NCBI GenBank assembly: GCA_965279655.1
Contig: OZ257255.1
Span: 2,232,001-2,296,000 of the forward strand
Direction of reading: 5' to 3'
Source: SCTM01 sp965279655
GTDB taxonomy: Bacteria; Pseudomonadota; Alphaproteobacteria; Rhodospirillales; Rhodospirillaceae
Length of the DNA: 64,000 nt
In this document: in pieces, positions 26,013 to 34,981 of the stretch
How the letters are laid out: every line of letters starts with the position of its first letter
Position numbering within the stretch: the stretch's first letter is position 1
Position numbers and translations under genes: made by a program
Notes under the pieces: model-generated
The model's input: only the letters and a program-made list of their open reading frames with translations
The model's database searches: none
Told to the model about the DNA's origin: nothing

Positions 26013-27452
26013 TTAGAGCAGGATCCAGGTCGCCAGGCTGAGGAACGAAAAGAAGCCCACAACGTCGGTAACCGTTGTCAGGAACACTACGGCTGAATCG
26101 GCCGGGTCGGCGCCCATTTTAGCAAGCACCACGGGAATCATCATCCCGGCAATACCTGCGGCGATCATGTTCACAACCATCGCCCCGCCGATCACCAGGC
26201 TCAGCAACACGTCTTGGAACCAGGCATAGGCGATAAGGCCGGTGAGGGCCGCGAACAGGATGCCGTTGATCAGGCCCACCGCCGCTTCGCGCCAGCCCAC
26301 CCGCCAGACGTTGCTGGGGTTGAGCTCGCGGGTGGCAAGCGACCGCACGACCGTCGCGAGGGTCTGGGTGCCCGCGTTGCCGCCCATCGAGGCACAGATC
26401 GGCATGAGCACTGCTAGGGCGGCGAGTTTCTCGATCGAGTGCTCGAACAGCCCGATCACCGAGGACGCCAAGAAGGCCGTGGCGAGGTTAATCACCAGCC
26501 ACCACAGCCGCGATTGGGCCGTGGCCATGATCGTGCGGTAGAGGTCGGTGTCCTCCGCGCCGCGCACACCGGCCATTTTCAAGATATCTTCGCTCGCCTC
26601 TTCGTCGATCACGTCCACCACGTCGTCGATGGTGATCTGGCCGACGAGGCGCCCGGAACGATCCACCACCGGGGCGGCGGCGATGTTGCGCTGCCGGAAG
26701 AGGAAGGCCACGTCTTCCCGGTCCATGTCGACGGGGATGTTCTCGACCTCCGGGTCGATGATGTCGCGCATGCGGACCGGGCGGCGGGAGCGCAGGATCG
26801 TCGCGAGTTCCGCCACGCCTTGGGGCCGGTGCCGCGGATCGACCACAAACACCGCGAAGAAGCGTTCCGGCAGGTTCTGGGCCGAACGGAGGTAGTCGAT
26901 GGTCTCACCGACGGTCCAGTAGTTTGGGACGGCCACCAATTCGCGTTGCATCAGACGTCCGGCGCTGGTCTCGCCGTGGGCCAGGCCTTGCTCGATCGAC
27001 ATGCGGCTGGCCTGGGGCATGCGCGTGAGCACCAGCGCCCGCTCTTCCGAATCGAGCTTGCCGGCGACGTAGACCGCGTCGTCCGATTCCAGCTCGGCGA
27101 GGGCGGCGGCGAAATCCTCGAATCCCAGGGCGTCCATGACCTCGTCGCGGACCTCCTGGGCCAGTTCCGGCAGAACGTCGGCGTTGAAATCCTCGCGGAT
27201 GGCTTCCACCAGGAGCCGGCGGTCCTCCGCGTCCAGGCGTTCGAGCAGGTCCGCCATGTCGGCATAGTGCAGGTCGTGCACCAATTCGCGGGCCTGGGCG
27301 CGATCGTCCGTGCGCAGCGCGGCGGCCACCTCGGCGACGAAATCCGGCGACAAGCCGAAGCGATCGTCGGCGGAATCGACTTCGGGCGCCCCACGGCGGT
27401 GAACCACCGAATGGGCGCCAGACTCAGGCTTAGGCTCTTGCGTCTCTGACAT
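26013..27452 (-). CDS. mgtE: MgtE, magnesium transporter/channel
   Basis: 479 residues. Cytosolic N domain (about 30-150; DLHYADMADLLERLDAEDRRLL), tandem CBS domains (about 155-290, ending IDEEASEDILKMAG), the plug helix, and a five-segment C-terminal pore domain with the conserved PICASMGGNAGTQTLATVVRSLA and a GADPADSAVVFLTTVTDVVGF end (the Asp lining the Mg2+ site). Inner-membrane Mg2+ channel gated by binding of Mg2+ to the CBS region. It follows tRNA-Leu by about 100 bases; no M-box riboswitch was recognised in that gap. Confidence 0.95.
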   Translation of the reverse strand: MSETQEPKPESGAHSVVHRRGAPEVDSADDRFGLSPDFVAEVAAALRTDDRAQARELVHDLHYADMADLLERLDAEDRRLLVEAIREDFNADVLPELAQEVRDEVMDALGFEDFAAALAELESDDAVYVAGKLDSEERALVLTRMPQASRMSIEQGLAHGETSAGRLMQRELVAVPNYWTVGETIDYLRSAQNLPERFFAVFVVDPRHRPQGVAELATILRSRRPVRMRDIIDPEVENIPVDMDREDVAFLFRQRNIAAAPVVDRSGRLVGQITIDDVVDVIDEEASEDILKMAGVRGAEDTDLYRTIMATAQSRLWWLVINLATAFLASSVIGLFEHSIEKLAALAVLMPICASMGGNAGTQTLATVVRSLATRELNPSNVWRVGWREAAVGLINGILFAALTGLIAYAWFQDVLLSLVIGGAMVVNMIAAGIAGMMIPVVLAKMGADPADSAVVFLTTVTDVVGFFSFLSLATWILL

Positions 27453-27518
27453 GAGACGTCTCCGAAGCGCCGCGTGGGACGCGGGTTAAAAAGGTCTCTT
27501 CGTGACGTCGCCCCCGAA

Positions 27519-27535
27519 CCGTCCCAAATGGACGG
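27519..27535 (-). terminator. Weak hairpin after tRNA-Leu
   Basis: CCGTCC-ATTTG-GGACGG (minus-strand sense) forms a six-pair stem about 20 bases past the tRNA 3' end. No T-run follows, so it may be only a processing or pausing element before mgtE. Confidence 0.25.
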
Positions 27536-27554
27536 CTGGGGAGAAGAAAGAAAG

Positions 27555-27639
27555 TGGTGCGGTCGAGAAGACTCGAACTTCCACGGGTTGCCCCACAGCG
27601 ACCTCAACGCTGCGCGTCTACCAATTCCGCCACGACCGC
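27555..27639 (-). tRNA. tRNA-Leu(GAG)
   Basis: 85 nt including an encoded CCA. The acceptor stem pairs GCGGTCG with CGACCGC, the D arm contains GGCGGAATTGGTAGAC, the anticodon stem is CAGCG/CGCTG with loop TTGAGGT (anticodon GAG, plus-strand 27603-27605), the variable arm is long as expected for leucine, and the T arm has GTTCGAGTC. Reads CUU/CUC codons. It lies on the strand of mgtE, just upstream of it. Confidence 0.95.
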
Positions 27640-27747
27640 ACGTGCTGGAGAGGACCTGCGAAACAGGGCCTCGGATCAAAGCGCGCGTGGGATAGCAAAT
27701 CGGGTCGGGTATTGCAAGGAACCGCGCCGTACAACAGGTTAGCCAGG

Positions 27748-28410
27748 ATGAGCCCCCCGCCCGCCCCGCCGATCGCACTCAAGATTGAGCCCGGACTGCT
27801 GCCGTACCCGGACGCCGTGGCGGCCATGGACGCCCGCGCCAATGCGATTCATGCGGGCGAAGCGGCGGAAATGGTGTGGTTTGTGGAACATCCGCCGCTC
27901 TACACGGGCGGGACCAGCGCCAAAGAGACCGATTTGATCGCTCCGGACCGTTTCCCGGTGTTCAAGACCGGCCGCGGCGGCCAATACACCTATCATGGCC
28001 CCGGCCAGCGGGTGGTCTACGTGATGCTGGACCTCGCCCATCACGGGAAGGACGTGCGCCGCTTCGTGCACGACTTGGAGGAGTGGGCGATCCGGGCGCT
28101 GGCGACCTTCGCTGTGACGGCGGAGCGGCGCGAAGGCCGCGTTGGCCTGTGGGTTGCCCGGGGGGCTCTGCGTGAAGACAAGATCGCCGCCATCGGCGTA
28201 CGTATCCGCCACTGGGTGTCGTTCCATGGCATGGCGATCAACGTAGCGCCGAATCTGTCCCACTACACCGGCATCGTGCCCTGCGGCGTGACCCAGCACG
28301 GGGTGACGTCCCTCGCGGACCTGGGCAAGACCGCCGACATGGCGGCGATGGATGAGGCGCTAATCGCGACGTTTCCGGAAGTGTTTGGCAGGTCGCTCAG
28401 TCGAACTTGA
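27748..28410 (+). CDS. lipB: LipB, octanoyl-[ACP]:protein octanoyltransferase
   Basis: 220 residues from the ATG at 27748. Conserved blocks: RGGQYTYHGPGQRVVYVMLDL, the catalytic lysine in REDKIAAIGVRI (Lys145) and the catalytic cysteine in PCGVTQHGVTSL (Cys179). Transfers octanoate from ACP to lipoyl domains of 2-oxoacid dehydrogenases; LipA completes the cofactor. The open frame extends upstream across the tRNA region, which is not coding. Its end overlaps the convergent DUF1838 gene by 14 bases. Confidence 0.95.
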   Translation: MSPPPAPPIALKIEPGLLPYPDAVAAMDARANAIHAGEAAEMVWFVEHPPLYTGGTSAKETDLIAPDRFPVFKTGRGGQYTYHGPGQRVVYVMLDLAHHGKDVRRFVHDLEEWAIRALATFAVTAERREGRVGLWVARGALREDKIAAIGVRIRHWVSFHGMAINVAPNLSHYTGIVPCGVTQHGVTSLADLGKTADMAAMDEALIATFPEVFGRSLSRT

Positions 28411-29188
28411 TTTTCGACAGCACGCCGAGCGGATCGGCGATCGCTTCGGGGTAGTGCTTCTTGGTCAGCGCGACGTAGTCCGGCGGGAAGTCCTCGATCT
28501 TGTCGATGTGTTTGCCGCTGCCGTCGCAGACAAGGTTGCCCTTCAGATCGCCCATTTCCAGCCACGGACGCCACGTGACGGCGACGGCGTAGTGCACCTC
28601 CGACGGCGCCCGCGCCGCGCCCGGGGCGCTCAGGGCTTTGTGGCTCGCACGATAGGTGGTGACTTCGTTGTAAGCGAATGCGGGCGTTTTACCGTCGGTC
28701 TCGCGTGACACGAAGTTCTCCTCCACCAGCCACACATCGTCACCGACGACACGGGCCGGCAGGAAGCGGTGATTGAACGCCGTGCCCGCGGGGAACGATG
28801 TCGTCACCGGCTTTATCGCGTCCGGCGTGAGCAGAATACGGCCCGGCGCCGAGCGCGTGATCGGCACCTTCACCGTCTTGCCGGTGAAGGGGTTGACGTA
28901 GGTCTCCAGCAATTCGCCGGTATTCCAATCTGTGAAGTACGCCACCTCGAACGTCGCACCGTCGTAGTTGCCGTCGTTGCGCTTCTGGAACCGGCTGAAC
29001 GTGCCGGCGAGGACGCAATAGAGCGGCGTCAACTTGTTATCGACCAAGCCGTAGTAGTTGCCCTTCAGAAAGCCCATGCAGAGACGCGTGTCCTTGGACC
29101 CGCGCACCTGCATGACGGCGTCGAAGTGATCCACCGGATTGCTGAAGTCGAGCAGCTTCACCGATCCGCGACGCGTGGGGCCGGCCAT
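28397..29188 (-). CDS. DUF1838 family protein, paralogue without export signal
   Basis: 263 residues, ending in DPLGVLSKIKFD like its neighbour. Matching blocks: LLDFSNPVDHFDAVMQVRGSKDTRLCMGFLKGNYYGLVDNKL, YDGATFEVAYFTDWNTGELLETYVNPFTGKTVKVPITR, TWRPWLEMGDLKGNLVCDGSGKHIDKIEDFPPDYVALTKK. It starts one base inside the stop of the upstream paralogue (TGATG), so it is translationally coupled. Unlike the upstream copy it has no signal peptide, only MAGPTRRGSVK before the conserved region, so the duplication probably lost the exported form. DUF1838 has no known function. Confidence 0.78.
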   Translation of the reverse strand: MAGPTRRGSVKLLDFSNPVDHFDAVMQVRGSKDTRLCMGFLKGNYYGLVDNKLTPLYCVLAGTFSRFQKRNDGNYDGATFEVAYFTDWNTGELLETYVNPFTGKTVKVPITRSAPGRILLTPDAIKPVTTSFPAGTAFNHRFLPARVVGDDVWLVEENFVSRETDGKTPAFAYNEVTTYRASHKALSAPGAARAPSEVHYAVAVTWRPWLEMGDLKGNLVCDGSGKHIDKIEDFPPDYVALTKKHYPEAIADPLGVLSKIKFD

Positions 29189-30033
29189 CAGTCGAACTTG
29201 ATCTTCGACAGCACGCCGAGCGGATCGTTGATCGCGTCCGGATGGAGTTTCTTGGTCAGCGCCACGTACTCCGGCGGCAGATCCTCGATGCGGTCGACGT
29301 GACGGCCGGTGCCGTTGCCGATCATGTTACCCTTCGCATCGCCCATCTCCAGCCACGGGCGCCACGTAATCGCGACGCTGAAATGCACGTCGGTCGGCGC
29401 GCGCATTTCCTTCGGATTGCTGAGCGCCTTGTGGCTCGTGTGATAGGTCGTCACTTCGTTGTAGAAGAACGGAGGACCCTTGAAGTCCGGCGGCGTGGAG
29501 ACGAAGTTCTCTTCCACGATCCACACGTCGTCGCCGACAACGCGGGCCGGCTGGAACTTGTGATCCATCTTGATGCCCGGCGGCAGAGAGCTGGACACCG
29601 GCGTCATATGATCCGGCTGCAGCAGTATGCGGCTGGGTCCCATGCGCGTGATCGGCACTTTCACGGTCTTGCCGTTGAACGGATTGTTGTAGGTCTCCAG
29701 CAGCTCGTGGGTGTTCCAGTCCGTGAAGTAGGCCACCTCGAACGTGGCGCCGTCATAGTTGCCGTCGGCGCGCTTCTGGTAGCGGCTGAAGGTGCCAGCG
29801 AGCACATGGTACATCGGCTGAAGCTTGTTATCGATCAGGGCGTAGTAGTTGCCCTTGATGAAGCCCATGCACAGACGATTGTCCTTCGACCCCTTCACCT
29901 GCATCTGGGCACTGAAGCGGTCTTCGGGCTTCGAGAAGTCGAGCAGCTTGGGCGTGGCGGCCGAGGCGGCATGCGGCGCGACGAGTGCGCCCGTCATAAG
30001 GCCAAGCGATCCGCGGCGTGAAATGGTCGTCAT
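29188..30033 (-). CDS. DUF1838 family protein with Tat-like signal
   Basis: 281 residues. SRRGSLGLMTGALVAPHAASA at the N-terminus fits a twin-arginine signal with a cleavage site after AASA. The mature part matches the downstream copy over its whole length: LLDFSKPEDRFSAQMQVKGSKDNRLCMGF, TFEVAYFTDWNTHELLETYNNPF, WRPWLEMGDAKGNM. DUF1838 is a conserved family of unknown function found in alpha- and betaproteobacteria. It is likely periplasmic. The two genes form a tandem duplication. Confidence 0.78.
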   Translation of the reverse strand: MTTISRRGSLGLMTGALVAPHAASAATPKLLDFSKPEDRFSAQMQVKGSKDNRLCMGFIKGNYYALIDNKLQPMYHVLAGTFSRYQKRADGNYDGATFEVAYFTDWNTHELLETYNNPFNGKTVKVPITRMGPSRILLQPDHMTPVSSSLPPGIKMDHKFQPARVVGDDVWIVEENFVSTPPDFKGPPFFYNEVTTYHTSHKALSNPKEMRAPTDVHFSVAITWRPWLEMGDAKGNMIGNGTGRHVDRIEDLPPEYVALTKKLHPDAINDPLGVLSKIKFD

Positions 30034-30111
30034 TGATGTCCCCTCCCTGCGAGGCGGCCATCAAACCGCAATTCGAGCACCCTGTCGAAGGGGAGACACC
30101 GAATTGTGAGG

Positions 30112-30417
30112 CTAAGGTCGCTTAGTGGCCAACTGGTGGAAGCCCGGTGGCAGGGCCGCGGCCTCGTCCGCCGGGACGTTCTCGTGCTTCACTTCGCGCA
30201 CCCGCGAGCTTTCGGGGCCCGCGTGGGCGGCGGCGAAGAACACCTCGAGCACCGCCTTCGGCCCCTTGGCGACCACTTCCACGGAGCCGTCGGACACGTT
30301 GCGGATCCAGCCGGTGAGGCCGAGGCCTTGCGCACGCTCGATCGCCCAGGCGCGATAGCCCACGCCCTGGACCTTGCCCTTGATCTTGAAGCGAACAGCG
30401 ATGTCGTCAGCGGCCAT
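30112..30417 (-). CDS. acyP: Acylphosphatase
   Basis: 101 residues. Phosphate-binding loop KVQGVGYRAWAIERAQGLGLTGWIRNVSDGSVEVVAKG gives the catalytic Arg (in GYRAW) and Asn (in WIRNVSDG). It hydrolyses acyl phosphates such as carbamoyl or acetyl phosphate. It starts on the last base of the pccA stop codon (TAATG), so it is the third gene of the pccB-pccA-acyP unit; small genes of this kind sometimes follow carboxylases but no functional link is established. Confidence 0.92.
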   Translation of the reverse strand: MAADDIAVRFKIKGKVQGVGYRAWAIERAQGLGLTGWIRNVSDGSVEVVAKGPKAVLEVFFAAAHAGPESSRVREVKHENVPADEAAALPPGFHQLATKRP

Positions 30418-32435
30418 TACGCGAACTCGAGGATGATCTGGTCGACGGCGAGGCTCGCGCCCGCTTTCTCGGAGACCTTTTTCACCACGCCATCGCGCTC
30501 GGCCTTCAAGACGTTCTCCATCTTCATGGCCTCAACGACGGCGAGCGTTTCGCCCGCCTTCACTTCCTGGCCTTCCTTCACCGCCACGGACACCAGCAGG
30601 CCCGGCATCGGCGAGAGAAGATAGCGGGACATATCCGGCGGCGGCTTATGCGGCATGAGCTTGGCGAGTTCCGCCTCGCGCGCAGTGTAGACGTTGACGT
30701 CCATCTGGGCGCCGGCATTGGACAAGCGGTAGCCGATGCGGCGGCGGTCGACCTGAACCACGACGGATTGCGCACCGGACTTCACGACCTCCACGTCGGC
30801 CTTGAACAAGGGATCGCCGAAGGTCCAAGCGCTCGAGATGTGGAGAATGGTCTCGCCGATCTTGGCCGTGCCGCTGGCGACGCCCATTGCGCCGCTCGCG
30901 GGCGGCGCGACCCAGACGCTGTGCTGGCGGCCGCCCTCGGCGACGATCCATGTCTCGGGCAGCTCGCGGCCATGGCCGGGAATCTGGCCGGAGATGCCCG
31001 CGGCGCGGCGCGCATAGGCAGCGTGCACGAGTGCTGCAATCGCCAGAAGGCGGGTCGGGTCCTTCGCCGGCAGGTCCTTTTCCGAGAACCCGTCCGGATA
31101 TTCCTCAGCGATAAAGTTGGTCGTCAGGCGGCCTTCTTCAAAGCGCGCCTTGCCCATCAGGGAGGCGAGGAACGGAATGTTGTGGCTGACGCCGCGGATG
31201 TAATACGAGTCCAGGGCGGCGCGCATGTGCTCGGTGGCTTCCTTGCGGGTGGCGCCGTAGGTGCACAGCTTGGCGATCATGGGGTCGTAGAACACGCTGA
31301 TTTCGCCACCTTCCTGCACGCCCGTATCGACGCGCACGTGCCTGCTCTCGGCCGGCGGGATGTAGCGCACCAGACGACCCGTGGACGGCAGGAAGTTGCG
31401 GTACGGGTCCTCGGCATAGACGCGGGACTCAAGCGCCCAGCCCGTCAGCTTGATGTCGCTCTGCTTGATCGGCAGCTTCTCGCCGTCGGCGACGCGGATC
31501 ATCAGTTCCACGAGATCGAGGCCGGTGACGAGTTCCGTGACCGGATGCTCCACCTGGAGGCGGGTGTTCATTTCGAGGAAGTAGAAGTTGCGGTTACCGT
31601 CGACGATGAACTCGACGGTGCCGGCGCTGACGTAGTTCACGGCGCGGGCAAGCGCGACCGCCTGCTCGCCCATGGCTTTCCGCGTCTTCTCGTCCAGGAA
31701 CGGGCTCGGCGCTTCTTCGATGACCTTCTGGTGGCGGCGCTGGATCGAGCACTCGCGTTCGCCGACGTACAGGGTGTTGCCGTGGCGATCGGCGATGATC
31801 TGGATTTCGATGTGGCGCGGCTGATCGACGTACTTCTCGATGAACATGCGGTCGTCGCCGAAGGACGACTTGGCTTCGGACATCGCCCGCTCAAAGCCTT
31901 CCTGCACTTCGCCTTCGCTGCGGGCGATGCGCATACCTTTGCCGCCGCCGCCGGCGGAGGCCTTCATCATCACCGGGTAGCCGATCTTGCCGGCGATCTC
32001 TTTGGCGTGCGCCACATCCTTGATGATGTCGTTGAAGCCGGGGACCGTCGAAACATTGGCCTTCTGCGCCAACTTCTTCGATGCGATCTTGTCGCCCATG
32101 GCCTCGATGGCTTCGGCATCCGGGCCGATGAAGATGATCTTGTTCTTCGCCAGCGCTTCCTGGAACGCCTTGTTCTCCGACAGGAAGCCGTAGCCCGGAT
32201 GCACCGCTTCCGCGCCGGTCTTCTTGCAGGCCTCAACAATGCGGTCGATGAGCAAGTAGCTCTTCGCGGTCGGGCTTTCGCCGATGTGCACGGCCTCGTC
32301 GGCCATCTCCACATGGAGCGCGCTGCGGTCCGCGTCGGAGTAAACGGCGACGGTGGCGATGCCCATCTTCTTGCAGGTCTTGATGACCCGGCAGGCGATC
32401 TCGCCGCGATTGGCAATCAGGATTTTCTTGAACAT
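30417..32435 (-). CDS. pccA: Propionyl-CoA carboxylase, biotin carboxylase/carrier subunit
   Basis: 672 residues from the ATG at 32435, which is where ANRGEIACRVIKTCKKMGI begins. Biotin carboxylase domain (1-450): KASAGGGGKGMRI (ATP-grasp loop), ERECSIQRRHQKVIEEAPSP, FLEMNTRLQVEHPVTE. The C-terminal carrier has VVEAMKMENV with the biotinyl lysine. With pccB it converts propionyl-CoA to methylmalonyl-CoA. Chosen as PccA rather than AccC because the carrier is fused and the beta subunit is encoded next to it. The 95-base gap before it holds a copy of its own first codons. Confidence 0.9.
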   Translation of the reverse strand: MFKKILIANRGEIACRVIKTCKKMGIATVAVYSDADRSALHVEMADEAVHIGESPTAKSYLLIDRIVEACKKTGAEAVHPGYGFLSENKAFQEALAKNKIIFIGPDAEAIEAMGDKIASKKLAQKANVSTVPGFNDIIKDVAHAKEIAGKIGYPVMMKASAGGGGKGMRIARSEGEVQEGFERAMSEAKSSFGDDRMFIEKYVDQPRHIEIQIIADRHGNTLYVGERECSIQRRHQKVIEEAPSPFLDEKTRKAMGEQAVALARAVNYVSAGTVEFIVDGNRNFYFLEMNTRLQVEHPVTELVTGLDLVELMIRVADGEKLPIKQSDIKLTGWALESRVYAEDPYRNFLPSTGRLVRYIPPAESRHVRVDTGVQEGGEISVFYDPMIAKLCTYGATRKEATEHMRAALDSYYIRGVSHNIPFLASLMGKARFEEGRLTTNFIAEEYPDGFSEKDLPAKDPTRLLAIAALVHAAYARRAAGISGQIPGHGRELPETWIVAEGGRQHSVWVAPPASGAMGVASGTAKIGETILHISSAWTFGDPLFKADVEVVKSGAQSVVVQVDRRRIGYRLSNAGAQMDVNVYTAREAELAKLMPHKPPPDMSRYLLSPMPGLLVSVAVKEGQEVKAGETLAVVEAMKMENVLKAERDGVVKKVSEKAGASLAVDQIILEFA

Positions 32436-32518
32436 CAGAGGCCCAACCCAACTGAAGTGAGACGGCTGCCGCCTGTTTGATGCGCGCCTTCGCGCGCGGG
32501 CAGGATTTTCTTGAACAT
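32418..32518 (-). repeat. Direct repeat of the pccA start
   Basis: The 18-base sequence CAGGATTTTCTTGAACAT (plus strand) occurs at 32418-32435, where it encodes the first six residues of PccA on the minus strand, and again at 32501-32518, 83 bases upstream. The repeat therefore includes the pccA ATG and five codons. It looks like a tandem duplication of the pccA start followed by sequence divergence. Confidence 0.9.
32435..32518 (-). CDS. Candidate 27-residue leader ORF before pccA
   Basis: Starting at the duplicated ATG (32518), the frame gives a 27-residue peptide beginning MFKKIL and ending SVGLGL. It ends at a TGA that overlaps the pccA ATG (TGATG), an arrangement typical of translational coupling. 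It contains a hairpin-forming GCGCGCGAAGGCGCGC stretch. Its initiation region has only a weak ribosome-binding sequence. It might control pccA translation, or be a fossil of the duplication; whether it is translated is unknown. Confidence 0.4.
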   Translation of the reverse strand: MFKKILPAREGAHQTGGSRLTSVGLGL

Positions 32519-32530
32519 GACCCAGCGGCC

Positions 32531-34063
32531 CTACAGCGGAATGTTGTCGTGCTTCTTCCAAGGATTCTTTTGATCCTTGTTCTTCAGCATCTGCAAAGAG
32601 CGGCAAATCCGGCCGCGGGTGGCGTGGGGCATGATCACGTCGTCGATGAAGCCGAGGTTCGCCGCGCGGAACGGGTTGGCGAAGCGGTCTTCGTATTCCT
32701 TGGTGCGCGCGGCGATCTTGGCGGGATCGCCGATGTCCTGGCGGAAGATGATCTCCACCGCGCCCTTCGCGCCCATCACAGCGATCTCGGCGGTCGGCCA
32801 GGCGAAGTTCACGTCGCCGCGGATGTGCTTGGAACTCATCACGTCATATGCGCCGCCGTAGGCCTTGCGCGTGATGACCGTGATCTTCGGCACCGTGGCT
32901 TCGGCATAGGCGAACAGCAGCTTCGCGCCGTGCTTGATGATCGCGCCGTATTCCTGCGCCGTGCCCGGCAGGAAGCCCGGCACGTCGACGAAGGTGACGA
33001 TCGGGATGTTGAAGCAATCGCAGAAGCGCACGAAGCGCGCGGCCTTGCGGCTTGAGTCGATGTCGAGACAGCCCGCCAGCACCATCGGCTGATTGGCGAC
33101 CACGCCCACGGTCTGCCCTTCCATGCGCGCGAAGCCGGTGATGATGTTGCGCGCGAACAGGTCCGCGACCTCGAAGAAATCGCCCTCGTCGACGACCTTC
33201 GCGATCAGCTCCTTCATGTCGTAGGGCTTGTTGGCGTTATCGGGCACCAGCGTGTCGAGCGAGAAGTCCTCTCGGTCCGCGGGATCGCTCGAGACGATCA
33301 CCGGCGGCTTCTCTTTGTTGCTGAGCGGCAGGAAGTCCATCAAACGGCGGATTTGCAGCAACGCTTCCACGTCGTTCTCGAACGCGCCGTCGGAGACGCC
33401 GGACTTGGAGGAGTGGGTGATCGCGCCGCCGAGTTGTTCCTGGGTCACCGTTTCGTGGGTGACGGTCTTCACCACGTCCGGGCCGGTGACGAACATGTAG
33501 GAGCTGTCCTTCACCATAAAGATGAAGTCGGTCATGGCGGGCGAATACACCGCGCCGCCGGCGCAGGGACCCATCACCATGCTGATCTGCGGGACCACGC
33601 CGCTCGCGAGCACGTTCTGCAGGAACACGTCGGCATAGCCGGCGAGCGAGGCGACGCCCTCCTGGATGCGCGCGCCGCCGGAGTCATTGATGCCGATGAC
33701 GGGCGCGCCGACCTGCACGGCCTTTTCCATGATCTTCAGGATCTTCTTGGCATGCGATTCCGAAAGCGAACCGCCGAACACCGTGAAATCCTGGCTGAAG
33801 ACGAACATCGGCCGGCCGTTGATGGTGCCGTAGCCGGTCACCACGCCGTCGCCGGGCACGCGCTGTTCGCCCATGCCGAAATCCTCGCAGCGGTGCTCGA
33901 CGAACATGTCCCATTCCTCGAAGGACCCTTCGTCGAACAAAAGCTCGATACGTTCCCGGGCGGAGAGCTTGCCCTTGGCGTGCTGCGCGTCGACGCGCTT
34001 CTGTCCGCCGCCGAGGCGGGCGGCCGCGCGCTTTGCTTCGAGCTGCTGGATGATCTGACTCAT
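32531..34063 (-). CDS. pccB: Propionyl-CoA carboxylase beta subunit (carboxyltransferase)
   Basis: 510 residues. Carboxyltransferase fold with GGARIQEGVASLAGYADVF, MVMGPCAGGAVYSPAMTDF (oxyanion region), and VTRKAYGGAYDVMSSKHIRGD in the second half; NIPIVTFVDVPGFLPGTAQEYGAIIKHGAK is a PccB marker. It carboxylates propionyl-CoA using the carboxybiotin of PccA. First gene of the pccB-pccA-acyP unit. Likely used for breakdown of odd-chain fatty acids, branched amino acids or sterol side chains; methylmalonyl-CoA mutase is not in the window. Confidence 0.94.
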   Translation of the reverse strand: MSQIIQQLEAKRAAARLGGGQKRVDAQHAKGKLSARERIELLFDEGSFEEWDMFVEHRCEDFGMGEQRVPGDGVVTGYGTINGRPMFVFSQDFTVFGGSLSESHAKKILKIMEKAVQVGAPVIGINDSGGARIQEGVASLAGYADVFLQNVLASGVVPQISMVMGPCAGGAVYSPAMTDFIFMVKDSSYMFVTGPDVVKTVTHETVTQEQLGGAITHSSKSGVSDGAFENDVEALLQIRRLMDFLPLSNKEKPPVIVSSDPADREDFSLDTLVPDNANKPYDMKELIAKVVDEGDFFEVADLFARNIITGFARMEGQTVGVVANQPMVLAGCLDIDSSRKAARFVRFCDCFNIPIVTFVDVPGFLPGTAQEYGAIIKHGAKLLFAYAEATVPKITVITRKAYGGAYDVMSSKHIRGDVNFAWPTAEIAVMGAKGAVEIIFRQDIGDPAKIAARTKEYEDRFANPFRAANLGFIDDVIMPHATRGRICRSLQMLKNKDQKNPWKKHDNIPL

Positions 34064-34256
34064 GCGTTGTCCCTAAAGTCCCCTGGGGCGGCACGGGAAG
34101 GCTGGGGCCGCCCGGCGCGCCTCGGGATTATCACAGCCATGCGGTGGAGACAGCAATATTTCGAGCGTTTTCGCGGGGTTGGCCCGGGTGTCAGGGCCTG
34201 AAAAGGTACCTTCCAGTGCTAGCGCGGGCGGAGTGCACCGGCTATAAACCCCGCCC

Positions 34257-34844
34257 ATGGCAAACACCCCTAAGCCCCTGAGTCCGTTTCTAAAGCTGGT
34301 GCTGGAGATGGGCCCGCTGGTGGTCTTCTTCGTGGCCAACAGCAAGCTCGGCATCCTGCAAGGCACGCTGGTGTTCATGGTCGCCACGGCGATCGCACTG
34401 GCGGTGTCATACGCCATCGCACGCACGGTGCCGGTCATGCCGCTGGTGAGCGGTGTGTTTGTGATGCTGTTCGGCGGGCTCACGGTTTTTCTGCAGGACG
34501 ACCTGTTCATCAAGCTGAAGCCGACCATCGTGAACCTGTGCTTCGCCGGCATCTTGCTGGTGGGCCTGGCGATGCGTCGCATCTTCATCAAAATTGTGCT
34601 CGGGGCCGCGCTTAACCTGACCGACCGGGGATGGCTGCTGCTGACGCGCGCGTGGATCTGCTTTTTTGTGACGCTGGCGGTGTTGAATGAGATTGTGTGG
34701 CGCAATTTCTCGACCGACCTGTGGGTAGATTACAAAGTCTTTGTCGTGATGCCGCTCACGGTGGTGTTCAGCCTTGCGCTGATCCCCACGATCATGAAAC
34801 ACACCGTGCCGGAAACGCTCGCGGGCGAAGCCGACCGCATCTAG
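34257..34844 (+). CDS. yciB: YciB/IspZ family inner-membrane septation protein
   Basis: 195 residues, five to six hydrophobic segments. Family pattern: LKLVLEMGPLVVFFVANSKLGI near the start, TVFLQDDLFIKLKPTIVNLCFAGILLVGL in the middle, LTDRGWLLLTRAWICFFVTLAVLNEIVWRNFSTDLWVDYKVF near the end. Acts at the inner membrane in septation and envelope organisation. It is divergent from pccB with about 190 bases between them, which should hold both promoters. Confidence 0.93.
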   Translation: MANTPKPLSPFLKLVLEMGPLVVFFVANSKLGILQGTLVFMVATAIALAVSYAIARTVPVMPLVSGVFVMLFGGLTVFLQDDLFIKLKPTIVNLCFAGILLVGLAMRRIFIKIVLGAALNLTDRGWLLLTRAWICFFVTLAVLNEIVWRNFSTDLWVDYKVFVVMPLTVVFSLALIPTIMKHTVPETLAGEADRI

Positions 34845-34981
34845 GAATGTTCATGCCCCCTTCCCGTCCGCTGCCCCGCGCCGTGCCGCCGCCGAGAGTG
34901 GCAAGGCCGACGCCGTTCACGATCCGCCGCGGGATCAAGGCACCCCCCGTGCTCGCCGTGGCCGTCGCCGCCGTAAAGGTC

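Noticed and set aside
27453..27554. Possible magnesium riboswitch before mgtE
   Set aside because: The gap is about 100 bases and shows no M-box or ykoK-like conserved elements.
32482..32498. Hairpin GCGCGCCTTCGCGCGCG seen also at 39740-39756
   Set aside because: Short GC-rich stem that can recur by chance; not enough to call a repeat family on its own.
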